Positions 1 through 10,510 of a stretch of 64,000 nt of DNA are shown here, piece after piece. Under the pieces are notes generated by a model. The model was given only the letters and a program-made list of their open reading frames with translations. It was not told the origin of the DNA and did no database searches. The stretch is from Williamsia muralis NBRC 105860 (GTDB taxonomy: Bacteria > Actinomycetota > Actinomycetes > Mycobacteriales > Mycobacteriaceae). How positions within the stretch are numbered: position 1 is the stretch's first letter; the number at the start of each line of letters is the position of its first letter. The position numbers and the translations under genes are program-made. The stretch is from contig NZ_BDAP01000003.1 in NCBI RefSeq assembly GCF_001598915.1, positions 682,001 through 746,000 of the forward strand. Reading direction: 5' to 3'.

Positions 1-58
1 TCTTGGCGGCTGACCCACCGATCGGTGGCGCTGCCTCCCCTGTCGAGATCACGGTCAT
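1..58 (-). CDS. N-terminus of a gene downstream of ureC, probably ureF (partial)
   Basis: An ATG at 58-56 shares its A with the ureC stop codon (TGATG arrangement), and the frame stays open to the window edge. Only 19 residues are visible, beginning [12 protein letters not shown]. In M. tuberculosis and many actinobacteria ureF, a urease accessory protein for nickel-centre assembly, directly follows ureC. The assignment therefore rests on position and translational coupling, not on recognisable sequence. Another ure accessory gene is possible. Confidence 0.5.
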   Translation of the reverse strand, partial: MTVISTGEAAPPIGGSAAK

Positions 59-1779
59 CAGAACAGGAAGTACCGCTGGGCCATGGGCAGTGATGCGGCA
101 GGCTGCTGGTCCCAGACCTGGCCGTCGATGGTGACCGTGAAGGTGTCGGGGTCCACCCGGATCTCCGGCTGCGCGTCATTGTTCGTCATGTCCGCCTTGC
201 CGACCCGACGCACGTCCTTCACCACCGCCAGGCGTCGATCGAGTCCCAAACGGTCGGGCAGACCGTCCTCGATGGCTTGCGGCGCAACAAAACTCAGCGA
301 TGTCGCCGCGGCGAGCTTGGGCGCCGCGCCGAACATCGGTCGGGGCAGCACCGGCTGCGGGGTCGGGATGGACGCGTTGGCGTCGCCCATGGCCGCCCAC
401 GCGATCGCCCCACCCTTGATGACGGCGTGCGCGCGGACGCCGAAGAACGCCGGATCCCACAGCACGAGGTCGGCGAGCTTGCCCACCTCGACCGAACCGA
501 TCTCGTCGTCCAGACCGTGAGCGATCGCAGGACAGATGGTGTACTTCGCCACATACCTCTGCGCGCGGGTGTTGTCGGCGGCCCCGTCGCCGGGAAGGGC
601 ACCTCGACGTTCCTTCATCACATGCGCGGTCTGCCACGTTCGCAGTACCACTTCACCGATGCGACCCATCGCCTGCGAGTCCGAGCCGATCATCGAGATC
701 GCGCCCATGTCGTGCAGCAGGTCCTCGGCGGCGATGGTCGACGGCCGGATGCGGCTCTCGGCGAACGCAAGATCCTCGGGCACACTGGGATTGAGGTGAT
801 GACACACCATCAGCATGTCGAGGTGTTCGTCCAACGTGTTCACCGTGTGCGGCCGGGTCGGATTGGTGGAGCTCGGCAGCACGTTCGGGTACGCCGCAAC
901 CGTGATGATGTCGGGTGCATGCCCTCCGCCTGCGCCTTCGGTGTGGTACGCGTGGATGCCACGCCCGGCGATGGCTCCGAGTGTCTGTTCGACGAACCCG
1001 GCCTCGTTCAGGGTGTCCGAGTGCAATGCCACCTGCACCCCAGACTCATCGGCGATCCGCAGACACGCGTCGATAGCTGCCGGTGTACTGCCCCAGTCCT
1101 CGTGGAGTTTGAATCCCGAAGCGCCGGCCCGTAATTGCTCGCGCATCGAGTCGGCGCTGACCGTGTTGCCCTTACCCAGCAGGGCTATGTTCATCGGCCA
1201 GTGGTCGGTGGCCTGCAGCATCGAGGCGAGGTGCCAGGCACCGGGTGTGACCGTGGTCGCCTTGCTGCCCTCTGCCGGACCCGTCCCCCCGCCGATCAGC
1301 GTGGTGATCCCGTTTCCGAGTGCCTCGTCCATGATCTGCGGGCAGATGAAATGCACATGGCAATCGATGCCGCCCGCCGTGACGATCTTGCCGTTGCCCG
1401 CGATGATCTCGGTGGACGGGCCGATCACGAGATCCGGATGTACCCCGTCCATGGTGTCCGGGTTCCCGGCCTTCCCGAGGGCCACTATCCGGCCGTCACG
1501 AATACCCAGGTCCGCCTTGATGATCCCCCAGTGATCGAGCACCACGACACCGGTGATGATGGTGTCGGGAGAACCGTCTGCCCGGGTTGCGCGGCCTTGT
1601 CCCATCGATTCGCGGATGACCTTGCCACCGCCGAAGACAGCCTCCTCACCCGCGAGACCAGGTCCGCCAGACCTGTCCTCGGTGACCTCGATCAGCAGGT
1701 TGGTGTCTGCCAGACGGATCCGGTCCCCCACGGTGGGACCGAACAGGTCGGCGTAACGCGCACGGCTCAACGATGCCAT
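58..1779 (-). CDS. ureC: Urease subunit alpha, UreC
   Basis: Catalytic subunit of nickel urease (urea to ammonia and carbamate/CO2), cytoplasmic, 573 aa and of normal length. The metallocentre is complete: H141 and H143 in the HVHFICPQ segment, the carbamylated lysine K224 in [13 protein letters not shown]253 in [12 protein letters not shown]279 in [11 protein letters not shown], and the Asp in [10 protein letters not shown] (D367). The mobile-flap Cys-His (C326-H327 in MVCHHLNP) is also present. The start codon follows the ureB stop with no spacer, so ureA, ureB and ureC are translationally coupled. M. tuberculosis has the same order (Rv1848-Rv1850). Nothing looks damaged. Confidence 0.98.
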   Translation of the reverse strand: MASLSRARYADLFGPTVGDRIRLADTNLLIEVTEDRSGGPGLAGEEAVFGGGKVIRESMGQGRATRADGSPDTIITGVVVLDHWGIIKADLGIRDGRIVALGKAGNPDTMDGVHPDLVIGPSTEIIAGNGKIVTAGGIDCHVHFICPQIMDEALGNGITTLIGGGTGPAEGSKATTVTPGAWHLASMLQATDHWPMNIALLGKGNTVSADSMREQLRAGASGFKLHEDWGSTPAAIDACLRIADESGVQVALHSDTLNEAGFVEQTLGAIAGRGIHAYHTEGAGGGHAPDIITVAAYPNVLPSSTNPTRPHTVNTLDEHLDMLMVCHHLNPSVPEDLAFAESRIRPSTIAAEDLLHDMGAISMIGSDSQAMGRIGEVVLRTWQTAHVMKERRGALPGDGAADNTRAQRYVAKYTICPAIAHGLDDEIGSVEVGKLADLVLWDPAFFGVRAHAVIKGGAIAWAAMGDANASIPTPQPVLPRPMFGAAPKLAAATSLSFVAPQAIEDGLPDRLGLDRRLAVVKDVRRVGKADMTNNDAQPEIRVDPDTFTVTIDGQVWDQQPAASLPMAQRYFLF

Positions 1780-2106
1780 CTACGAATCCAACTTTCCGGG
1801 TGGGTTCAGCGAAATACCGTGCACCTCACGGGTACCGGCGATCGGGACCAGCTCCACGGTGGCCTCGATGCCTGGTTCGAAGCGAACGGCGGTGCCCGCC
1901 GGGATGTTCAAGCGCTTCCCGTGTGCGGCCTGACGGTCGAAGTCGAGGGCAGCGTTCGATTGGGGAAAGTGCACGTGACTGCCCACCTGAACCGGGCGGT
2001 CGCCGGCATTGATCACCACGACCTCGGTGATCTCGGCACCCTCGTTGATGACGATTTCTCCTGGCGCACAAAGTACCTCGCCAGGGATGAGAGCAGGCTC
2101 TGCCAT
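1780..2106 (-). CDS. ureB: Urease subunit beta, UreB
   Basis: Structural beta subunit of urease, 108 aa, as expected for the separate three-subunit (A/B/C) type found in actinobacteria. It contains the family core [15 protein letters not shown] and [13 protein letters not shown], and it ends [13 protein letters not shown] strong ribosome-binding site (AGAGGAG) lies just upstream of the ATG, only 10 bp after the ureA stop. It packs with UreA and UreC into the (ABC)3 complex. No oddities. Confidence 0.97.
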   Translation of the reverse strand: MAEPALIPGEVLCAPGEIVINEGAEITEVVVINAGDRPVQVGSHVHFPQSNAALDFDRQAAHGKRLNIPAGTAVRFEPGIEATVELVPIAGTREVHGISLNPPGKLDS

Positions 2107-2116
2107 CGTGACTCCT

Positions 2117-2419
2117 CTAGGAGATCGGGTTGTGCACGGTCACGAGCTTGGTACCGTCGGGAAAGGTCGCCTCCACCTGCACGTCGTGCAACATCTCGGG
2201 GACCCCGTCCATGACCTGTTCGCGGCTGAGCACTTCGCGCCCCGTGGACATCAGTTCCGCCACGTTCCGTCCGTCGCGTGCCCCCTCGAGGATGTGGTCG
2301 GTGATGACCGCGACGGCCTCGGGGTGATTGAGCAGCAACCCACGCCCCTGCCGACGACGTGCCAATTCCGCAGCGTACGAGATCATCAGTCGCTCTTGCT
2401 CATGCGGCGACAGATGCAC
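2117..2419 (-). CDS. ureA: Urease subunit gamma, UreA
   Basis: Structural gamma subunit of urease, 100 aa from the chosen start. The frame is open further upstream to 2512, but the GTG at 2419 has GAGGAG six or seven bases in front of it. That start also gives the canonical N-terminus (M)[16 protein letters not shown] at the standard length of about 100 aa, so the longer version is rejected. The conserved [19 protein letters not shown] near the C-terminus is intact. First gene of the ureABC unit; the DUF6986 gene ends 105 bp upstream on the same strand. Confidence 0.96.
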   Translation of the reverse strand: MHLSPHEQERLMISYAAELARRRQGRGLLLNHPEAVAVITDHILEGARDGRNVAELMSTGREVLSREQVMDGVPEMLHDVQVEATFPDGTKLVTVHNPIS

Positions 2420-2524
2420 GATGTCCTCCTCGATTTTGAACAGCCGATGAACACGCATCGACCGACTCATACTGCCACGCAGAGCCCGCGTCGGCGCGGT
2501 GGAAGTCGCCATCGAACCGAAGAG

Positions 2525-3781
2525 TCAGCCGAGCACGCCCCCACTCGCGCGCAGTTCACCCAGGGCCGCTGCCGAACACCGAGGTCCGACGGCCAGCACA
2601 TCTGCCTCGGCGAACGCACCCACCGACAGTCCACGCAGCACCACGAGGGCCAGCGATTGAGCCGTCGCGGGCTCGTCCACGAACTCCGAACTCTGGCGGT
2701 CGAAGTACGACTGCAACCGCGTCACGGCCGGCGACATCGCCGACCGGAAGAAGCCGTACACCGCCAGCCATCGAGTCACGAGATGGCCCGGGTGCATGTC
2801 CCACCCCTGATAGAAGCCACGCTCCAGGCTGCGGGTGACGAGTCGGTGATGACGGCGTAGAGCCGCTTCGACGACCTCGGCGGAGCCGACCGGGGACACC
2901 TGGGTGGACCCGTCCGACACCCAGACCCCGGTCTGCGCTGCCGCGACGAGCATCACCGACTTGGCATGGTCGGCGACCGGATGTTCCAGCGACTGCTGAG
3001 AGGATACGATGCCGCAGGCGGCACTGTAATCGTATGTCCCGTAATGCAATCCGGTAAGCCGCGGCCCGCCACGATGGATCGCTTCGGCCACAGTGGCCCG
3101 ACCGTCGGCGCCGAGCACCGCCTGGGGGCTCTCGATCTGCAGTTCGTAACGCAATGCGCCTTCGGGCAGTCCGTGCGCACGTTCGAGCTCCTCGCAGATC
3201 ATCACCACCGCATCCACCTGGGCTGCCGCGCGCAGTTTGGGAACGGTGAACACAAACCCGTCCGGCACCCCGCCGGCAGCATCGAGCACAAGCTCCAGCG
3301 ACCGCAAGCCACGCGCTCGTTCTGTGGCACCCAGCCCCTTGCAGCGAACACCGAAGGCATTGGGCGCCTGCTCAGGTCGGGCAGACCATGTGGCGATCGT
3401 GCGACCGGCCGCTCGGGCGTCGCGGTCCTCGACCACATCCGGTCGCCAGCCGTAACCGTCTTCGAGGTCTATCCGGAGGTCTTCGATCGGCTGGCTGCGC
3501 AACCGGGCCTGGACCAGCGAGGCGATGCCGGTGCGGTCGAGGTCGGCAACCACGGCGGCGGCCTCGTCGGCGATCGCCGACGCCCGATCCCCCCAGGTGC
3601 CGGGGGTGTCCGCGTCCACGTCGGCGGCACTCACATAGACGGTGTGGGCAGGCTGCTTCTCGGCGCGATCGCCGGGATAAGCCCGGTCGAGTTCAACATC
3701 GACGGCAGAGAGGACCGCATCGATGCGGGCTCGCGCCGGGTCGGACAATCGTGTCGCGGCCTGTGCCGCATCGTGTCCCAT
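2525..3781 (-). CDS. DUF6986 protein, CitE/malate-synthase-like fold
   Basis: A 418-aa protein that I recognise as the actinobacterial DUF6986 family, usually annotated as an aldolase/citrate-lyase-like protein of the HpcH/HpaI-CitE superfamily. Visible family signatures are the acidic strand DLRIDLEDGYG, the RCKGL segment, FTVPKLR, ELQIESPQAVLG, GLHYGTYDYSAACG and YQGWDMHPGHLVTRW. The Glu and Asp of these motifs resemble Mg-binding positions of CitE and malate synthase (inference). The ATG at 3781 lies 12 bp after the thioesterase stop, which fixes the start. In Streptomyces I recall this family beside allantoin-degradation genes. Here it sits between the thioesterase and ureA, adjacent genes in M. 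tuberculosis, which suggests a ureide or glyoxylate role. The reaction is unknown. Confidence 0.8.
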   Translation of the reverse strand: MGHDAAQAATRLSDPARARIDAVLSAVDVELDRAYPGDRAEKQPAHTVYVSAADVDADTPGTWGDRASAIADEAAAVVADLDRTGIASLVQARLRSQPIEDLRIDLEDGYGWRPDVVEDRDARAAGRTIATWSARPEQAPNAFGVRCKGLGATERARGLRSLELVLDAAGGVPDGFVFTVPKLRAAAQVDAVVMICEELERAHGLPEGALRYELQIESPQAVLGADGRATVAEAIHRGGPRLTGLHYGTYDYSAACGIVSSQQSLEHPVADHAKSVMLVAAAQTGVWVSDGSTQVSPVGSAEVVEAALRRHHRLVTRSLERGFYQGWDMHPGHLVTRWLAVYGFFRSAMSPAVTRLQSYFDRQSSEFVDEPATAQSLALVVLRGLSVGAFAEADVLAVGPRCSAAALGELRASGGVLG

Positions 3782-3792
3782 ACCGGCGCAGA

Positions 3793-4221
3793 TCAGTTCT
3801 CGGCGGCGATGTTCTGCAGCCGTACCCGGCCCTGCGCGATCAACTTGCCCGACTCGTCGGTGATGTCGACCTCCCACAGCTGCTGACGACGGCCCCGATG
3901 GATCGGTTTCGAACGTGCAGTCATGGTGCCCGTGCTCACCGCCCGGAGGAAGTCGGTGCTGTTGTTCACCCCGACGACATGGGAATCGGTGATCCCCTTG
4001 CTGTGCAGCCATATCTGACCCGACGTGCTCGCGACCGATTCGACCACCGAGCAGTACACGCCACCGTGAACGATGCCCCAGGGCTGCAGGAGCTTGGGGG
4101 CGATCTCGAACGTCGCGGTGACCTCGTCAGCTGTTGCCGTTTGCATCTGCAGACCGAGCTCGTTGTCGAAGCCCTTGGGCAACGTGCCCATCGTCTCGGT
4201 CAGATCGATGTTGTCTGTCAC
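3793..4221 (-). CDS. PaaI-type hotdog-fold acyl-CoA thioesterase (Rv1847-like)
   Basis: A 142-aa single hotdog domain of the PaaI/DUF4442 group. The active-site helix region is LLQPWGIVHGGVYCSVVES (HGG motif preceding the catalytic acid), followed by DFLRAVSTGTMTARSKPIHRG. The GTG at 4221 has an AAGGGAG ribosome-binding site about ten bases upstream; the frame extends to 4341 but the extra residues look non-coding. It is orthologous by position to Rv1847, just upstream of urease in M. tuberculosis. It probably hydrolyses a small acyl-CoA ester, and no substrate can be inferred. It is followed 12 bp later by DUF6986. Confidence 0.88.
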   Translation of the reverse strand: MTDNIDLTETMGTLPKGFDNELGLQMQTATADEVTATFEIAPKLLQPWGIVHGGVYCSVVESVASTSGQIWLHSKGITDSHVVGVNNSTDFLRAVSTGTMTARSKPIHRGRRQQLWEVDITDESGKLIAQGRVRLQNIAAEN

Positions 4222-4348
4222 CGTGGTTCTCCCTTGCCTGAGGCCGCGCTCTCGGACTACGCGTCGCGTGATCGACAGTCTGTCAAAACCCGGATGACGG
4301 GTCCGCCCGCGGTGACCCTCTCGACCGGATGAGCACGACACAAAGAAT

Positions 4349-4380
4349 CAGCAGGCCCCACCTTTCGGTGGGGCCTGCTG
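4349..4380. terminator. Strong hairpin upstream of the thioesterase and of blaI
   Basis: Perfect 14-bp inverted repeat (4349-4362 and 4367-4380) with a TTTC loop. It lies in the divergent intergenic region, just beyond the 5' limit of the open thioesterase frame and ahead of the blaI promoter. Because the flanking genes diverge, it is not at a gene end. It may insulate the two promoters, act in the long leader of the minus-strand transcript, or be a relic of a former gene end. Confidence 0.55.
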
Positions 4381-4443
4381 TGGCGCGGACCGGGGGTCTC
4401 TGCAGCCCTCAGGACACTCGCTCGGTCCCACGTAAGGATGAAT

Positions 4444-4462
4444 GTAGGCTAGCCTTACCAAC
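4444..4462 (+). promoter_or_regulatory. Palindromic operator upstream of blaI (DtxR/IdeR-like or BlaI site)
   Basis: The core AGGCTAGCCT (4446-4455) is a perfect 10-bp palindrome. The 19-bp window matches the DtxR/IdeR consensus TTAGGTTAGCCTAACCTAA at 14 of 19 positions by eye. It lies 27 bp upstream of the blaI start, where an autoregulatory BlaI operator would also be expected. TAGGCT within it could also be a -10 element. The sequence alone does not decide between iron control, BlaI autoregulation and promoter. Confidence 0.5.
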
Positions 4463-4488
4463 CTGTCAACCGCGACGGAAGAAAATTG

Positions 4489-4947
4489 ATGGCACCACGC
4501 GTTGAGCTGTTTGATGAGAAGAAACGTAAAGTGAGAAGAATGAACGGGTTGGGTGAGCTCGAGCGGGCAGTCATGGACAATTTGTGGTCGTCCGCCGAAC
4601 CGCAGACGGTGCGTCAGGTACACGCAGCTCTGTCGGCGGATCGCGAACTCGCGTACACGACTGTGATGACCGTGCTCCAGCGACTGGCGAAGAAGAATCT
4701 CGTCACGCAGCTGCGCGACGACCGTGCCCACCGCTACTCGGCCACCCATCCGCGTGAGCACCTCGTGGCGAGCTTGATGGTTGACGCGCTGAGCGAAGCG
4801 GACGAGGCTGGATCACGGCAGGCCGCCCTGGTTTCCTTTGTGGGCCGGGTCGGCGCCGACGAGGCGGAAGCGCTTCGACGTGCACTGGATGAACTGGAAT
4901 CGGCCCGCGGAGCCCACGGCGAGTCATATCGATCTTCTGAGCCCTAG
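4489..4947 (+). CDS. blaI: BlaI/MecI-family transcriptional repressor (Rv1846c orthologue)
   Basis: Winged-helix repressor, 152 aa. Family signatures are GELERAVMDNLWSSAEPQTVRQV, then the recognition helix in LAYTTVMTVLQRLAKKNLV, then a C-terminal dimerisation helix bundle. It closely matches the remembered Rv1846c sequence. The ATG at 4489 is preceded by GGAAGA, but homology begins at the internal ATG (4540, MNGLGELERAVM), so the start may lie 17 codons later. It forms a pair with the M56 protease gene 8 bp downstream. In this system the membrane protease is thought to inactivate the repressor after a signal. M. tuberculosis BlaI regulates its own operon and beta-lactamase. Confidence 0.92.
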   Translation: MAPRVELFDEKKRKVRRMNGLGELERAVMDNLWSSAEPQTVRQVHAALSADRELAYTTVMTVLQRLAKKNLVTQLRDDRAHRYSATHPREHLVASLMVDALSEADEAGSRQAALVSFVGRVGADEAEALRRALDELESARGAHGESYRSSEP

Positions 4948-4955
4948 GACCTATT

Positions 4956-5903
4956 TTGACCGCGTTGGTGTTCGGGATCGTGGCTCTCGTTCTCGTGGGC
5001 CCGGCCCCGTCGTGGCTCTCGCGCGCGCAGTGGCCGCTCCGCGCCCCGCGTGCGGCCATGGCCCTGTGGCAGTCGATCGCCATCGCGGCAGTGCTCTCCG
5101 CGTTCAGCTGCGGCCTCGCCATCGCCGCGAATCTTCTTGTCCCCGACGCGCAGGGACGACCCACGACGAACCCGTTCGACGAGATCGAAAGCCTCGGCTT
5201 GGTGCTCTGGACGGTCTACGTCAGCGTGTTCTTGATCACACTCCTCATCGGTGCGCGGCTGTTCTACACCGTGATCCGGGTCGCCATGCGTACCAGGGCG
5301 CGCCGGTCGGCCCACCGTGAACTCATCGATCTGCTCGACCGGATGGATCGCACCGTCCCCGGCGATCCGCTCAGTGCGCGCGACGTGCGCATGCTCGAGG
5401 TCGATCAGCCCATGGCGTACTGCCTCCCCGGCCTGCGACAGCGTGTCGTCGTCAGCGAGGGCACCGTTGCCCGATTGCGCCGGGATGAACTCGACGCCGT
5501 GATCAGTCACGAGCGTGCACATCTACGCGCCCGACACGACCTGATACTCGAAGCCTTCATCGCCGTTCATGAAGCCTTCCCCCGGTTCGTCCGTAGCCGT
5601 TCAGCGCTGGGTGCCGTGCAGTTGCTCGTCGAGCTGCTCGCCGACGACACCGCCATCCGCTGTGCCGGGCGCAAGCAGCTCGGCCGGGCCCTGGTCGCGT
5701 GCGCCGATTCGGTGGCGCCCCGCGGCGCGATGGCCATCGGCGGACCCAGCACCCTCACCCGAGTGCAGCGGCTCGTCGACACCCGTCCGGCCACAGCCAT
5801 CTCGGCGTTCGCCTACGTCGCCGCCGCCGCGATCCTGGTGATCCCGACGGTCGCCGTGGCCGTTCCCTGGCTCACCGAGCTGCATCGCCTGATCGACAAC
5901 TGA
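4956..5903 (+). CDS. M56-family membrane zinc metalloprotease (BlaR1-like, Rv1845c orthologue)
   Basis: A 315-aa integral membrane protease with the gluzincin motif HERAH (H185, E186, H189) on a cytoplasmic segment. Membrane segments are visible at about residues 1-20, 40-62, 82-108 and 285-305. Unlike staphylococcal BlaR1 there is no C-terminal penicillin-binding sensor domain; the protein ends after the last membrane helix. The TTG start is supported by AGGAC five bases upstream, 8 bp after blaI. It probably cleaves or destabilises BlaI; the activating signal cannot be read from the sequence. Confidence 0.88.
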   Translation: MTALVFGIVALVLVGPAPSWLSRAQWPLRAPRAAMALWQSIAIAAVLSAFSCGLAIAANLLVPDAQGRPTTNPFDEIESLGLVLWTVYVSVFLITLLIGARLFYTVIRVAMRTRARRSAHRELIDLLDRMDRTVPGDPLSARDVRMLEVDQPMAYCLPGLRQRVVVSEGTVARLRRDELDAVISHERAHLRARHDLILEAFIAVHEAFPRFVRSRSALGAVQLLVELLADDTAIRCAGRKQLGRALVACADSVAPRGAMAIGGPSTLTRVQRLVDTRPATAISAFAYVAAAAILVIPTVAVAVPWLTELHRLIDN

Positions 5904-5933
5904 TCTCGCCGCGAGGTCCGGTGAGCTTAGTCA

Positions 5934-5945
5934 TAGGGTGTACGC
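5934..5945 (+). promoter_or_regulatory. Putative leaderless promoter of gnd
   Basis: TAGGGT at 5934-5939 fits an actinobacterial -10 element and is followed by exactly six bases before the gnd ATG at 5946. That would place the transcription start on or next to the A of ATG. No convincing Shine-Dalgarno sequence is present, although AGGG overlaps the same position. The -35 region is not recognisable. Confidence 0.5.
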
Positions 5946-7388
5946 ATGACTGAAACAGCTGCCCGCGCCCAGATCGGTGTCACCGGCTTGGCGGTGATGG
6001 GCTCCAACATCGCCCGAAACTTCGCCCGTCACGGCCACACCGTCGCACTGCACAACCGCAGTATCGCGAAGACCGACGCACTGATCGAAAAGCACGGCCA
6101 CGAGGGAGACTTCGTGCGAACCGAGACAGTCGCCGAATTCGTCGCGGCGCTCGAGAAGCCCCGTCGTGTCCTGATCATGGTGAAAGCCGGCGCCCCGACC
6201 GACGCGGTGATCGAGGAGCTCGCCGCCGAGATGGAGGAAGGCGACATCATCATCGACGGCGGCAATTCGCTCTACACGGACACCATCCGGCGCGAAGCCG
6301 CGATGTCCGAGCGTGGTCTGAACTTCGTCGGCGCGGGTATCTCCGGCGGCGAAGAGGGTGCGCTCAACGGACCGTCGATCATGCCGGGCGGACCGGCCAA
6401 GTCCTACGAGTCCCTCGGCCCGTTGCTCGAATCGATCTCCGCCCACGTCGACGGGGAGCCCTGCTGCACCCACATCGGCCCCAACGGTGCCGGACACTTC
6501 GTGAAGATGGTCCACAACGGCATCGAGTACGCGGACATGCAGCTCATCGGCGAGGCATACGACCTCATGCGCAAGGCCCTAGACCTCCCTGTCGCAGAGA
6601 TCGCCGACGTCTTCCGCGAGTGGAACTCGGGAGACCTCGACAGCTACCTCGTCGAGATCACCGCCGAGGTCCTCAGCCAGGTGGATACCGAGACAGGCAA
6701 GCCACTCGTCGACGTCATCGTCGATGCCGCGGGTCAGAAGGGCACCGGCCGCTGGACCGTGAAGTCGGCTCTCGATCTGGGCATCCCCACCACCGGCATC
6801 GCCGAGGCGGTCTTCGCCCGGGCGTTGTCGAGCGCAACCGATCAGCGAAAGCAGGCACAAGGCCTGGCGTCGGGCACGCTGGCGGCGGCACCATCGGACA
6901 AGGCGACCTTCATCGACGACATCAACAAGGCGCTCTATGCGTCCAAGGTGGTCGCGTACGCACAGGGCTTCGACCAGATCGCGGCCGGCAGCAAGGAATA
7001 CGACTGGAACCTGCATCCCGGCGACCTCGCCACCATCTGGCGGGGCGGCTGCATCATCCGGGCCAAGTTCCTCAACCGCATCCGCGACGCCTACTCGGAG
7101 AACCCGGAGCTGCCCAGCCTGCTCCTCGCTCCGTACTTCCGCGACGCGGTCGAGAATGCTGTGGACAGCTGGCGGCGCGTCGTCGCCACCGCGACCACGA
7201 TGGGCATCCCCGTTCCGGCGTTCGCATCGTCGCTCTCGTACTACGACGCCCTGCGCGCCGAGCGACTGCCGGCTGCTCTGACCCAGGGGTTGCGTGACTT
7301 CTTCGGCGCGCACACCTACCAGCGCGTCGACAAAGAAGGCACGTTCCACACGCTGTGGAGTGAAGACCGTACGGAGATCGAGGCCTGA
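5946..7388 (+). CDS. gnd: 6-phosphogluconate dehydrogenase, decarboxylating (NADP type)
   Basis: Oxidative pentose-phosphate enzyme: 6-phosphogluconate + NADP+ to ribulose 5-phosphate + CO2 + NADPH. At 480 aa it belongs to the long, NADP-preferring dimeric class. The Rossmann motif is GVTGLAVMGSNIARN at residues 11-25 with HNRS following the second strand. The substrate loop GAGISGGEEGALNGPSIMPGG is complete, as are catalytic K187, N191 and E194 in FVKMVHNGIEYADMQ. It corresponds to Rv1844c (gnd1), in the same position between the M56 gene and guaB1. Start codon as for the leaderless promoter. Cytosolic, source of NADPH and pentoses. Confidence 0.98.
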   Translation: MTETAARAQIGVTGLAVMGSNIARNFARHGHTVALHNRSIAKTDALIEKHGHEGDFVRTETVAEFVAALEKPRRVLIMVKAGAPTDAVIEELAAEMEEGDIIIDGGNSLYTDTIRREAAMSERGLNFVGAGISGGEEGALNGPSIMPGGPAKSYESLGPLLESISAHVDGEPCCTHIGPNGAGHFVKMVHNGIEYADMQLIGEAYDLMRKALDLPVAEIADVFREWNSGDLDSYLVEITAEVLSQVDTETGKPLVDVIVDAAGQKGTGRWTVKSALDLGIPTTGIAEAVFARALSSATDQRKQAQGLASGTLAAAPSDKATFIDDINKALYASKVVAYAQGFDQIAAGSKEYDWNLHPGDLATIWRGGCIIRAKFLNRIRDAYSENPELPSLLLAPYFRDAVENAVDSWRRVVATATTMGIPVPAFASSLSYYDALRAERLPAALTQGLRDFFGAHTYQRVDKEGTFHTLWSEDRTEIEA

Positions 7389-7407
7389 TCCCCGATTGGA
7401 CGACCGG

Positions 7408-8962
<1,555 letters not shown>

Positions 8963-9121
8963 CGTTGATATTCCGGCATCACATTTCACTGCCCTACATC
9001 TGGAGGCTGGATTGTTGCGCCTCCACCGGGAGCGGAGCGAAGTTCTCTTGTCTCGACCGTCACCGCGCGAATTCCGCCTCGCCGTGTCATCGGAACCCGT
9101 AGACGACCGTGGTGATCGTTG

Positions 9122-10510
9122 ATGCAAGCGCTCATCCTGGCCGGCAGCCTCCTCGGTTTCCTCGCACTGACCTTGGGAACGGCTCTGTTCGTCGCGGCCG
9201 AGTTCTCGCTGACCGCTCTCGAACGGTCCACGGTCGAGAACGACGTACGGACTCGGGGTGACCTACGGTCGAGGCAGGTCAGCAAGGCCCACCGGTCGCT
9301 CTCGTTCCAGCTGTCCGGTGCCCAACTCGGCATCACGATCACCACGCTTGTCACCGGTTACATCGCCGAGCCGGTGTTGGCCCAGCTCTTCGAGCCGGCC
9401 TTCGAAGCGGTAGGGCTCCCGGACGGCGCGACAACGGCCGTCTCACTCATCCTCGCCCTTGTGATCGCCACGTCGTTGTCGATGGTCCTGGGTGAGTTGA
9501 TCCCGAAGAACCTGGCGATCTCCAAGCCACTGCCCACAGCCCGGGCCACCGCCGGTCCGATGAGTTTGTTCTCGGCAACCTTCCGGTGGCTGATCAACGC
9601 TCTCAACGGCACCGCGAACTGGGTGGTCAGGCGCCTCGGCGTCGAGCCCGCCGAGGAACTACGGTCGGCGCGTTCCCCCCAGGAACTCGGCAGTCTCGTT
9701 CGCAATTCGGCCCGGCAAGGCGCCCTGGACCCCGGCACCGCTGCTCTCGTCGACCGCTCCCTGCAGTTCGGCGAACGTACGGCCGAGGAACTGATGACCC
9801 CGCGGGTGACCGTGGAGTCGCTCGACATCCACGACACCGTTCGCGACCTGATCCTCGCCTCATCCCGTACCGGCTACTCCCGATTCCCGATCCTCGATGG
9901 CGGCGACCTCGACAACATCATCGGCATCGTCCACATAAAGCAGGCGTTCACCGTCCCTCTGACCGCGCGCGCGACCACGCAACTGGGCACCCTCGCGCGG
10001 GACGTCCCCGTGGTTCCGGCAAGTCTCGACGGTGACGCACTGATGCAGCAGATCCGGGCAGACGGATTCCAGGTGGCCGTGGTCGTCGACGAGTACGGCG
10101 GCACAGCCGGGATCGTCACCACCGAAGACCTGATCGAAGAGATCGTCGGCGACGTCACCGACGAACACGACGACGAGCAAGCCGACGTCCAGCGCGATGG
10201 GGACGGATACATCTGCAACGGACTGCTGCGTATCGACGAGTTGCTGGATGCGATCGGATACCGGGCACCGGACGGCCAATACGACACCCTGGGCGGGCTG
10301 TTGATGTTCCAGCTCGGTCGCATCGCCAGAGAAGGTGACGTGATCGATCTCCCCGTCCGTACAACCGCTTCCGAGGACGACGAGGATTCGTCGCTGACGG
10401 AGTCGGATCAACGGTGGCAGGCGCGTGTGGTCCGGATGGAAGGTCGCCGGATCGACGTCGTCGCGTTGACGCCGCTGTCCGGGTCAGATGTGGAGCATTC
10501 CGATGGGTGA
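9122..10510 (+). CDS. CNNM/CorC-type membrane protein with CBS domains (Rv1842c-like)
   Basis: A 462-aa protein of the UPF0053/hemolysin C family. Order: N-terminal signal/membrane helix, DUF21 (CNNM) membrane domain with segments to about residue 180 (includes FVAAEFSLTALERS and SAQLGIT-type GAQLGITITTLVTG), CBS pair at about 215-335 (MTPRVTVESLDI, VVVDEYGGTAGIVTTEDLIEEIVGD), then a CorC_HlyC domain to the C-terminus. Family members are linked to Mg2+/Co2+ transport or efflux; the ion here is unproven. The ATG at 9122 has GGTGA eight bases upstream. The next gene is overlapping and related, so the two may form a hetero-oligomer. Confidence 0.88.
   Translation: MQALILAGSLLGFLALTLGTALFVAAEFSLTALERSTVENDVRTRGDLRSRQVSKAHRSLSFQLSGAQLGITITTLVTGYIAEPVLAQLFEPAFEAVGLPDGATTAVSLILALVIATSLSMVLGELIPKNLAISKPLPTARATAGPMSLFSATFRWLINALNGTANWVVRRLGVEPAEELRSARSPQELGSLVRNSARQGALDPGTAALVDRSLQFGERTAEELMTPRVTVESLDIHDTVRDLILASSRTGYSRFPILDGGDLDNIIGIVHIKQAFTVPLTARATTQLGTLARDVPVVPASLDGDALMQQIRADGFQVAVVVDEYGGTAGIVTTEDLIEEIVGDVTDEHDDEQADVQRDGDGYICNGLLRIDELLDAIGYRAPDGQYDTLGGLLMFQLGRIAREGDVIDLPVRTTASEDDEDSSLTESDQRWQARVVRMEGRRIDVVALTPLSGSDVEHSDG

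Noticed and set aside
277-1134. Long plus-strand frames opposite ureC, and similar frames opposite gcvP, glcB, secA2 and tex
   Set aside because: They lie antisense to well-supported genes and have no family motifs; long shadow frames are expected at this GC content.
2420-2512. N-terminal extension of UreA to 2512
   Set aside because: UreA is about 100 aa in this type, and GTG 2419 has GAGGAG at ideal spacing; the extension has no family match.
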